Positions 1 through 5,696 of a stretch of DNA of 7,500 bases are shown here, one piece after another. A program made the translations under genes and the position numbers. The notes beneath the pieces are model-generated. The model was given only the letters and a program-made list of their open reading frames with translations. It had not been told where the DNA came from and made no database searches. The stretch spans positions 1 to 7,500 of the forward strand of contig NBLI01000194.1 of assembly GCA_002084535.1 (NCBI GenBank). The letters run 5' to 3'. Positions within the stretch are counted from its first letter, which is position 1; the number at the start of each line of letters is the position of its first letter. This DNA is from Candidatus Zhuqueibacterota bacterium 4572_119. GTDB taxonomy: Bacteria > Zhuqueibacterota > Zhuqueibacteria > Thermofontimicrobiales > Thermofontimicrobiaceae.

Positions 1-1
1 G

Positions 2-151
2 AAAATACCTAATTTTTACCTTTTTAGAGTTGACTCATCTATAAAATCAATAAATATAATTGTTGATGGCACAATTTATTACTTAGTTGAAGTGTACGAC
101 ATCTCTGTCCACCACCAGTATCTGATGTATTACAAGTTATTCGATTTTTAG
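2..151 (+). CDS. Possible 3' end of a gene entering from the left edge (49 codons)
   Basis: The frame beginning at base 2 stays open for 49 codons and ends at TAG (149-151). It has no start codon of its own in a convincing context, so if real it is the C-terminal tail of a gene that starts outside the window. The translation looks protein-like: a stretch with alternating hydrophobic and polar residues reads 'INIIVDGTIYYLVEVYDIS', followed by 'VHHQYLMYYKLFDF' and the stop. I do not recognise a family. A strong promoter-like sequence begins two bases after the stop, which fits a gene boundary here. The stretch is short and AT-rich, so chance is a real alternative. Confidence 0.35.
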   Translation, partial: KIPNFYLFRVDSSIKSINIIVDGTIYYLVEVYDISVHHQYLMYYKLFDF

Positions 152-152
152 C

Positions 153-181
153 TTGACAAAAATAGCAAAATTCGATATATT
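153..181 (+). promoter_or_regulatory. Near-consensus sigma70-type promoter
   Basis: There is a perfect -35 box TTGACA (153-158), a 17-base spacer and a -10 box TATATT (176-181, five of six matches to TATAAT). Transcription would begin near 188. No convincing gene starts within the next 500 bases; what lies downstream is the inverted-repeat region 241-685 and then the hydrolase at 739. Confidence 0.5.
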
Positions 182-403
182 AATTTTCTCCACTTGAGAC
201 CTGATTTATTAGTTCTCGTACTTATTAGCTATATTTTTTCACTACCGGACAATTTGTAAATTATGTAATGGTCGATTGTTATTTTCTCACACTAATAGAC
301 ACAGTTGCGCAGTGGAGCGCGAGAATTTCCTGAATATATTTCAGATGGCAGCCCGATGTTCATTGCCGATAATAAAACAGCATAGCAGACTAAATATATG
401 TAA

Positions 404-566
404 GTTACATATCGTCGCTATAAAGGGACTTTGGATTGTTTTTATAATGTGTCGTTATAAACATGTCGTCGCTAACGAGACTGAAACAAACTCAGAATAC
501 CTGACTTATTTAAAAATGACAAAAAGAATGTAATCCAAAGATTGAGTGCCGGGGACGACATGTAAC
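404..566. repeat. Three copies of a 14-16 base motif around ACATRTCGTCGCT
   Basis: Two direct copies, ACATATCGTCGCTA (407-420) and ACATGTCGTCGCTA (461-474), differ at one base and lie 54 bases apart. A third copy in reverse orientation, GACGACATGTAAC, is at 554-566. The third can pair with either of the first two: 14 pairs with 404-419 including one G-U, or 10 uninterrupted pairs with 461-470. Confidence 0.45.
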
Positions 567-651
567 AGATTTATATTCATATAACTAACATCAAAAGCTA
601 ACTACAATTCCAATAGTTTTGCATTTTGCTGGAAGGGCATGACAAAACTTA

Positions 652-657
652 TATAAT
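652..657 (+). promoter_or_regulatory. Possible -10 box for the hydrolase gene
   Basis: A perfect TATAAT lies about 80 bases before the TTG start at 739. No good -35 box sits at the right distance (the nearest, TTGCTG, leaves a 20-base spacer). In DNA this AT-rich the hexamer alone is weak evidence. Confidence 0.25.
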
Positions 658-738
658 TTTTATTTTAGAAAAAGTGCCCGGTAGTAAGTATGTTTTTTTA
701 TTGAGTCTTGGACTGCAACAAAAAAATGGAGTAATTGA

Positions 739-1737
739 TTGTCAAAAATTATCATCGGGATTCATGGTCTCGGTAATAAGCCGCCGGATAAGTTACTAAA
801 AAAGTGGTGGAAAAAATCGATCAGGGAAGGGTTGAAGGCTTATGGATATTCCCATTATATTTTTAAATTTGAGATGGTTTATTGGGCGGATATTCTTCAT
901 CCCGATCCTTTAGATCCAAAGAGCAATGATAAAAGTCACCCCCTGTTTATTCAAAATCCATATACTGCTGCTACAGACTATAATCCAAAACCACAAAACA
1001 AAATTAAACAAAAATTGCTTGATTATTTAGAAAAACAGATGGACAAACTTTTTCTCAATGAAGATATGTCCATAAATTTTTCATCAGTCACTGATGCGAT
1101 TATACACAAATATTTTCAGGATTTGGAAATTTACTTTACCGGTCAATCTGTTGATACGGATAAAGGCAAAGCATTGGCGAAAGATATTATCAGGCAGAGA
1201 CTAACCCGGGCACTGGTGAAAAACCGTAACAATGAAATTTTTATTATCGCGCATTCCATGGGGACAATTATTACTTATGATGTGCTTGTGCAGCGAAATT
1301 TAGGAGTAAAAATTGACACATTGGTAACCATTGGTTCACCTCTGGGATTACCGATAGTTAAAAGTAAAATCCTGGAGGAAATTCCCGGCGGAAGAAAACA
1401 ACACGCAAAGTTGTACACACCCGAAAATGTTAAACGACACTGGTTCAACTTTTCTGACCTTGACGACAAGGTCGCTGTAAATTATAATTTGGCTGATGAC
1501 TATTGTAAAAATACCAGCAATGTGGGACCAATTGATAAAGTTGTGTTTAATAATTATGAATATGAAAATGCTCGCAATCCGCATAAATCCTATGGATATT
1601 TGAGAACCCCGGAGATGGCGGAGGTCGTGAGTGAATTTTTATCACGAGATCGTAACCGATTGGTTCAATGGCTAAACACGCGGTTGAATAAATTGGCGCA
1701 AAAGTTGTTTTTAAATATTAATATCAATGACCAGTAA
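739..1737 (+). CDS. Alpha/beta hydrolase (lipase/esterase-like), 332 residues
   Basis: This is a predicted serine hydrolase of the alpha/beta fold with unknown substrate, possibly a lipid or ester. The N-terminus runs straight into strand and oxyanion-loop sequence, 'IIIGIHGLGNKPP' (residues 4-16). The nucleophile elbow is 'IIAHSMGT' (169-176) with Ser173 as the likely nucleophile. A plausible acid lies in 'NFSDLDDKVA' (237-246; Asp240, 242 or 243), and His282 in 'NPHKSYGYL' is the likely catalytic His. There is no signal peptide or membrane segment, so a cytoplasmic location is expected. The region at about 45-160 between oxyanion loop and nucleophile probably forms a lid. The start is TTG at 739, with GGAG (728-731) seven bases upstream; an upstream ATG at 726 is out of frame. 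The 225-base gap to gatE suggests it is not in that operon. The fold is secure; the substrate is not. Confidence 0.85.
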   Translation: MSKIIIGIHGLGNKPPDKLLKKWWKKSIREGLKAYGYSHYIFKFEMVYWADILHPDPLDPKSNDKSHPLFIQNPYTAATDYNPKPQNKIKQKLLDYLEKQMDKLFLNEDMSINFSSVTDAIIHKYFQDLEIYFTGQSVDTDKGKALAKDIIRQRLTRALVKNRNNEIFIIAHSMGTIITYDVLVQRNLGVKIDTLVTIGSPLGLPIVKSKILEEIPGGRKQHAKLYTPENVKRHWFNFSDLDDKVAVNYNLADDYCKNTSNVGPIDKVVFNNYEYENARNPHKSYGYLRTPEMAEVVSEFLSRDRNRLVQWLNTRLNKLAQKLFLNININDQ

Positions 1738-1962
1738 AAAATTAAAGATCGTTGTTGTTTCTGAAGGTTATTAAAAGATTTGCGCCTTAACTTCATAATG
1801 ATAAAGGATTTAATCCGTAAGGATTTTATGATTAACAACTCAACTATCTTGCAACAAATTTTCAACTGGTCACCCATATTATTAATAGCTATTTACCACA
1901 TACCCCCTTCAAATGAAATATAAAATTAATGCTTGTTGTTTATTGAGGAGCAAAAATCGTTT
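1738..1962. other. Gap between the hydrolase and gatE
   Basis: No gene is seen. A short hairpin-capable sequence sits at 1812-1825: AATCC, loop GTAA, then GGATT. It overlaps the palindrome GGATTTAATCC (1806-1816). There is no T-run that would make it a clear terminator, and no promoter with good spacing was found before gatE. Confidence 0.35.
1945..1950 (+). promoter_or_regulatory. Ribosome binding site that decides the gatE start
   Basis: GAGGAG lies 12 bases before ATG 1963, a little far but the only strong Shine-Dalgarno match here. The in-frame TTG codons at 1933 and 1936 lie upstream of it and have no such site of their own, so ATG 1963 is preferred; ATG 1984 would be 33 bases away. Confidence 0.55.
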
Positions 1963-3888
1963 ATGTTAAAACCGCTTGAAGAGATGACTTCTGATGATTA
2001 CGCTGAACTTGGCTTAAAAGCAGGTTTGGAAATTCATCAGCAATTGAAAACAAAGAAAAAGCTTTTTTGCCGTTGTCCTGCCGGGCTTTACAGTGAAAAA
2101 TATGATGCCGAGATTCTCCGGCACATGCGCCCCACTTTATCCGAATTGGGTGAATACGATGGCACCGCGTTGATGGAATTTAAAACGAAAAAAGAAATTA
2201 TCTATCAACTGAACAAAGCAACCGTTTGTACCTATGAAATGGATGACGCGCCGCCATTTGAATTGAATGAAGAAGCCCTGGAAATCGCGCTGGAAATCAC
2301 ACTTTTACTTAAATGTAAAGTGGTGAGTGAATTGCATATTGCCAGGAAACAATATTTGGACGGCAGTATTCCAACAGGATTTCAGCGTACAACAATTTTG
2401 GGTATCGATGGAGAAATCCCCTACAAAAATCGTAAAATCGGCATTACTCAGTTGGGTCTCGAAGAGGACGCCTGTCGTGAAGTGAAGGATGAAGGGCATT
2501 TTAGAGTTTACAAAACCGACAGGCTGGGAATGCCTTTAATCGAAGTAGTAACCGATCCTCAAATGAGAACTCCACAGGAAGTTGCTGAGGTAGCGCAGGT
2601 CATTCGTTTATTGACACGCGCAACAGGCAGGGTTAACCGCGGAATTGGCGCAGCCAGGCAGGACGTAAATGTCAGCATCGAAGGCGGGACAAGGATTGAG
2701 ATAAAGGGTGTGAGTCGAATTCCGCTTATCCCGCTCCTTGTTCATAATGAAGCGGGCAGGCAAAAGGCGTTATTGGATATTCGACATATTATCCGCTCAC
2801 GAGGCGCAACACCAGAAAATTTTAAAGCGGAAGTTTTTGATGTGACTGATATTGTGAAAAATACAATTTACCTGCCAATAAAAAACGCCACTGAAAAAGA
2901 CACGCTGATTAAATGTGTTAAACTGCCATATTTTGGCGGACTGCTTCGTTATAAGACACAGCCGGGAACAAACTTTGCCAAGGAAATTTCCGACAGGGTC
3001 AGGGTGATTGGTTGCTTGCATACGATTCCCAATATTATCCACTCTGATACCGAAGATGAAACTATCAGTAGCGCGAGATGGCAAAAGATAAAACGTCTGA
3101 GTAAATTTAAAAACCGTGACGCGCTGGTGATAGTCTGGGGTAATGAACAGGACGTGGAAACGGCTGTTCGGGAAATTACCATCCGCGCGGAAGAGGCAAT
3201 TGTTGGTATTCCACAGGAAACAAGACAGGCTTTACCGGATGGGACGACCGGATTTGAGAGAATTCTGCCTGGACCAGATCGAATGTATCCGGACACTGAT
3301 TTACCACCTATCGCGTTGACTGATGCGCAGATTTATGCTATTCAAGAAAAACTACCGGCTTTACCCTGGGAACGGCAAAAAAGATATTTAAAATTAGGTT
3401 TGGAAAAATATGTGATCGATAAAATGTTGTTAACAAATCGGGCGGATATTTTCGATAAAATAATTTCTGAATTAGCAATTAGTCCAAAATTCACATCCGA
3501 AGTTTTGATCGAAAAATTTACACATTTGAAACGTAAAGGATTGGATGTTGAAAAACTCACTGACGAAGTTATTCTCAAAGTTTTTGAAGCATTAAACAGT
3601 AAAAAAATAGTGAGAAGTGCTATCTGCTTGATTTTGCAAAAGTGGCTCTCTTCAAAGTCAAATTCTATAAATAAGTTAATTTCAAAATTTGAGATTATTG
3701 AGGATGAAAAAGTAAAAATGCTCATTCCGCAATTGGCAGATATAAGTCAAATAAAAAAAATCAATGACAGCGATAAACAACATCGTTTTTTAATGGGAAT
3801 TGTGATGGACAATTTACGCGGCAAGGCAGAAGGGCAAATTGTATCCGGGTTGGTAAAAGATTATTTGGTGGATTCAGCAAAATTATAA
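1963..3888 (+). CDS. gatE: Glu-tRNA(Gln) amidotransferase subunit E (GatE), 641 residues
   Basis: GatE is the kinase/transamidase subunit of the GatDE enzyme: it phosphorylates Glu on mischarged Glu-tRNA(Gln) and amidates it with ammonia supplied by GatD. The GatB/GatE core opens with 'LGLKAGLEIHQQLKTKKKLF' and a Cys-x-Cys pair just after (residues 36 and 38). Metal and active-site segments follow: 'TQLGLEEDACREV' (162-174) and 'DRLGMPLIEVVTDP' (186-199), then 'IEIKGVSRIPLIPLL' (245-259). An AspRS-like insertion, diagnostic of GatE rather than GatB, covers about 285-410. 'PGPDRMYPDTDLPP' (436-449) closes the core, and a helical region plus YqeY-like tail ends in 'FLMGIVMDNLRGKAEGQI' (609-626). 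The length matches archaeal GatE (about 620-640) and no domain is missing. Starting at TTG 1933 would add ten residues but lacks a ribosome site. gatD lies 241 bases downstream, and that GatD lacks its glutaminase residues, so the ammonia source is unclear. Confidence 0.97.
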   Translation: MLKPLEEMTSDDYAELGLKAGLEIHQQLKTKKKLFCRCPAGLYSEKYDAEILRHMRPTLSELGEYDGTALMEFKTKKEIIYQLNKATVCTYEMDDAPPFELNEEALEIALEITLLLKCKVVSELHIARKQYLDGSIPTGFQRTTILGIDGEIPYKNRKIGITQLGLEEDACREVKDEGHFRVYKTDRLGMPLIEVVTDPQMRTPQEVAEVAQVIRLLTRATGRVNRGIGAARQDVNVSIEGGTRIEIKGVSRIPLIPLLVHNEAGRQKALLDIRHIIRSRGATPENFKAEVFDVTDIVKNTIYLPIKNATEKDTLIKCVKLPYFGGLLRYKTQPGTNFAKEISDRVRVIGCLHTIPNIIHSDTEDETISSARWQKIKRLSKFKNRDALVIVWGNEQDVETAVREITIRAEEAIVGIPQETRQALPDGTTGFERILPGPDRMYPDTDLPPIALTDAQIYAIQEKLPALPWERQKRYLKLGLEKYVIDKMLLTNRADIFDKIISELAISPKFTSEVLIEKFTHLKRKGLDVEKLTDEVILKVFEALNSKKIVRSAICLILQKWLSSKSNSINKLISKFEIIEDEKVKMLIPQLADISQIKKINDSDKQHRFLMGIVMDNLRGKAEGQIVSGLVKDYLVDSAKL

Positions 3889-3917
3889 TCGATTCACGCT
3901 CAATTAATTTTTAACCA

Positions 3918-4080
3918 GCATTATTCACAAACATTAGTTAAAAGTGGTATAATTTAATTAATATCGATTTGTTAAATCTGATTGATGTTTGAAACTCAGT
4001 TTTTGCGTTTTATTCCTTAATGTGTGAATAATTCAGGTTATCCCGCTGCCTTTAAAAATATGATGAATAATGCGGGTTAA
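3918..4080 (+). promoter_or_regulatory. Inverted repeats in the gatE-gatD gap
   Basis: The left arm GCATTATTCACA (3918-3929) overlaps the putative -35 box. It has two possible partners: TGTGAATAAT at 4023-4032 (10 of 10) and GAATAATGC at 4065-4073 (9 of 9). A separate small stem, CCCGC (4042-4046) with GCGGG (4072-4076), lies within the expected leader. Operator sites, an RNA fold and chance are all possible. Confidence 0.3.
3924..3953 (+). promoter_or_regulatory. Likely promoter for gatD
   Basis: TTCACA (3924-3929, five of six matches to TTGACA), an 18-base spacer and a perfect TATAAT (3948-3953) lie in the gatE-gatD gap. Transcription would start near 3960 and leave a leader of about 170 bases. 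This suggests gatD can be transcribed independently of gatE. Confidence 0.45.
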
Positions 4081-4129
4081 GAATTCTTTTTGGATGTGGA
4101 TAAATTGAATAAGAACTTTGAGGTAATAG

Positions 4130-5107
4130 ATGTCTGACAATGAGACTTTTAAAGGTTATCGAGGCGCTGCTTTGGATGCGCTAAAAAATTTTGGTGTTCG
4201 GGTTTGGAGTGATGTGGATGTGCAAACAACCCGAGGTGAATTTAAGGGAATTATTTTACCGCGTTCGGAAACTGCTGATGATTTGCACGTTGTTTTAAAA
4301 TTGCGGAACGGCTACAATGTTGGTTTGGCTGCGGATACCATCACAGAAATGAGGTCGAGTGATCGTCCATCTTCAGACGCTGCGATTAACCTGATCAACG
4401 CTACCAAAACCGCGGCAGAGAGTGATATTGCTGAAGTGGTGGTTTGTATGTTTGGTCCCACAAGTGATCAGTATGACCTTTTACATCGGGGAACCCGGGT
4501 TAGGAAAATGCACTCCAGTTACCGCTCTACTTTCCGAACTATTGGTGATATTCCCCTTGCCATGGTAGGAAAGGACGGATTTAATTATTTTCGGGATGAT
4601 TATAAAAAAAGAAGAAATGATAAAAACGTAAAAATTAATACTGCGTTTGAAGAAAAGGTAACCATTGTTTATTACTATCCCAATATGCAGCCTGACATAA
4701 TCGACGCACTGGCAGATAATGGCTATAAGGGAATTGTGATAGCGGGAACAGGCTTGGGACATGTCAATAAACCGCTTTATCCAGCGTTGAAACGCGCGCA
4801 GGAAAAAGGGATAGCCATGTATATGACAGTCCAGACATTGTGGGGATATGTACAAATGTATGTTTATGATACCGGACGTGATATCATGGAACTTGGCGTA
4901 ATTCCCGCGGCGAATATGCTGCCGGAAGTTTCTTACATGAAATTGGGCTGGGCTCTGGGACAAACTTCGGATTTGAATAAAGTTAAAGATATTATGCTTA
5001 CTCCAATTGCTGGTGAAATTACTGAACGGGAGCCGCATAATGGGTATTTGGTTTACCAGGGCGGGATTCCTGAAGTTGAAGAGTTTATTACTAAATATTG
5101 GAAATAG
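4130..5107 (+). CDS. gatD: GatD with an internal deletion that removes most of the glutaminase active site, 325 residues
   Basis: Archaeal GatD (about 420-440 residues) releases ammonia from glutamine and passes it to GatE. Here the N-terminal GatD domain is normal and ends in 'VVLKLRNGYNVGLAADTITE' (residues 54-73). At Met74/Arg75 the chain jumps directly into 'RSSDRPSSDAAINL' (75-88), which in known GatD proteins lies well inside the asparaginase-like domain. The missing 110-120 residues carry the GTGGTIAS and HGTDTM motifs, hence the catalytic Thr, Thr and Asp (101, 177 and 178 in the archaeal enzyme). The catalytic Lys remains as Lys126 in 'RGTRVRKMHSS'. The rest follows family order: 'KGIVIAGTGLGHV' (200-212), 'LPEVSYMKLGWALG' (264-277), 'PIAGEITERE' (292-301), then a C-terminal extension ending in 'YWK'. 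The frame is uninterrupted and GAGG (4120-4123) lies six bases before the ATG. Glutaminase activity is not expected. It may be structural, repurposed, recently broken or misassembled. Confidence 0.93.
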   Translation: MSDNETFKGYRGAALDALKNFGVRVWSDVDVQTTRGEFKGIILPRSETADDLHVVLKLRNGYNVGLAADTITEMRSSDRPSSDAAINLINATKTAAESDIAEVVVCMFGPTSDQYDLLHRGTRVRKMHSSYRSTFRTIGDIPLAMVGKDGFNYFRDDYKKRRNDKNVKINTAFEEKVTIVYYYPNMQPDIIDALADNGYKGIVIAGTGLGHVNKPLYPALKRAQEKGIAMYMTVQTLWGYVQMYVYDTGRDIMELGVIPAANMLPEVSYMKLGWALGQTSDLNKVKDIMLTPIAGEITEREPHNGYLVYQGGIPEVEEFITKYWK

Positions 5108-5112
5108 TGTGA

Positions 5113-5220
5113 GGTAAAGGCAAAGGTAAAGGTAAAGGTAAAGGTAAAGATTAAGATTGAGGTTTAGATTAAGATTTCGCGTAAGAATAAAAGTATGAGC
5201 ATGAGTAAAAGTAAGACTTG
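5113..5220 (+). repeat. Decaying hexamer tandem array (GGTAAA to GRNTAA)
   Basis: Six units run without interruption from 5113 to 5148 (GGTAAA, GGCAAA, then four GGTAAA). Period-6 copies continue with divergence: GATTAA, GATTGA, GGTTTA, GATTAA, GATTTC, GCGTAA, GAATAA and so on to about 5220. The strand is strongly purine-rich and stays so to about 5260. The array starts five bases after the gatD stop. Translated past that TAG in the same frame it would give alternating Val/Lys, up to the next TAG at 5164-5166. Confidence 0.85.
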
Positions 5221-5291
5221 AAGAGAAGGTCGGGGAGAAAAGGAAGAGGGGATAGGAAGCTCATGCTTTAATAGATTAGAAATGATGTTTT

Positions 5292-5687
5292 TTATGCCAG
5301 GAATTCGATCAGGAATTTAGTTGTCGTGCCAAAGAAAACAGCAAAACTCACGCTGAGTAACATGCCGAGCAGGTAGTATGAAGCTTTATCAGTTTGCAGC
5401 GTTGAAGTTTTGTCCTGCTTAATATCCTCCAATCGTAAAAGTCCCCGCGCCGCGACGATGATTCCCAAAGCTGTGTATTGTTCGGCAAGGATAAATGTAA
5501 CCACTAAAAAATGCTCACACAAACCAATCCAGAAACCGGTATTCCTGAAATTAATCCCGGAACCGCCGAGGCGGTCTCGATGGGCTTCGTTGGTGAAAAT
5601 TAATATTTTTCTAAGCAGGTAGCTGCCGAGAAAAAATCCAACAGGGTAGGCGTATAAAAGCAAAAGTACTATTAATATGATTCTCAT
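5292..5687 (-). CDS. Small membrane protein resembling the C-terminal part of DUF3307 proteins, 131 residues
   Basis: The function is unknown. Hydrophobic segments lie at about 2-24, 51-80 and 103-130, so two to four membrane passes are likely. The central block 'TGFWIGLCEHFLVVTFILAE' (50-69), then 'ALGIIVAARGLLRLEDIK' (73-90) and 'YYLLGMLLSVSFAVFFG' (104-120), matches from memory the pattern in the C-terminal half of DUF3307 membrane proteins (WIG-x-x-E-R, G-x-x-x-A-A-K-x-x-x-R, EY-x-L-I-G-T-L-L-S). The N-terminal DUF3307 domain itself is absent and replaced by one short hydrophobic segment. The ATG at 5687 lies nine bases after the stop of the SatD-family gene with no clear ribosome site, which suggests translational coupling. 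DUF3307 proteins are commonly found beside SatD proteins, which supports the match. Confidence 0.7.
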   Translation of the reverse strand: MRIILIVLLLLYAYPVGFFLGSYLLRKILIFTNEAHRDRLGGSGINFRNTGFWIGLCEHFLVVTFILAEQYTALGIIVAARGLLRLEDIKQDKTSTLQTDKASYYLLGMLLSVSFAVFFGTTTKFLIEFLA

Positions 5688-5696
5688 TTGGTGCGC

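Larger units (their letters stand above)
241..685. mobile_element. Candidate foldback (MITE-like) element with nested inverted repeats
   Basis: The ends are imperfect 15-base inverted repeats: ACTACCGGACAATTT at 241-255, and the reverse complement of 671-685 reads ACTACCGGGCACTTT (13 of 15 identical). Nested inside are 258-268 against 649-659 (10 of 11), 404-419 against 551-566 (13 of 16; 14 pairs if G-U is allowed in RNA) and 429-437 against 532-540 (CTTTGGATT/AATCCAAAG, 9 of 9). All four pairs are properly nested, so the segment could fold back on itself. There is no transposase and I see no target-site duplication. It could be a transposase-less element, a structured RNA expressed from the promoter at 153-181, or partly chance in AT-rich DNA. 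Confidence 0.33.
152..738. other. 587-base gap without a convincing gene
   Basis: This AT-rich stretch holds the promoter at 153-181, the foldback repeat structure at 241-685, three copies of an ACATRTCGTC motif and a weaker promoter-like site at 652-657. One open frame (276-533, TTG start, 85 codons) lies inside the repeats. It has no ribosome binding site and no recognisable protein features, and I treat it as non-coding. No tRNA, rRNA or transposase remnant was recognised. Confidence 0.6.

Noticed and set aside
276..533. 85-codon open frame with TTG start
   Set aside because: No ribosome binding site, no family resemblance, and it lies inside the inverted-repeat structure, whose repeats account for part of its sequence.
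1806..1825. Rho-independent terminator after the hydrolase gene
   Set aside because: The stem is only five base pairs, AT-rich, about 70 bases past the stop and without a proper T-run.
1933..1962. TTG start giving a ten-residue longer GatE
   Set aside because: No Shine-Dalgarno site before it; the GAGGAG motif lies downstream of this TTG and before ATG 1963.
2949..3296. 115-codon minus-strand open frame inside gatE
   Set aside because: Lies wholly opposite the conserved insertion and core of gatE; its sequence is dictated by the gatE codons.
3342..3725. 127-codon minus-strand open frame at the gatE 3' part
   Set aside because: Opposite the helical and tail region of GatE, with low-complexity composition and no family signal.
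4481..5038. 185-codon minus-strand open frame inside gatD
   Set aside because: Longest antisense frame, but it mirrors well conserved GatD motifs in the plus strand and has no independent features.
5113..5220. CRISPR array
   Set aside because: Units are six bases with no spacers; this is a simple tandem repeat.
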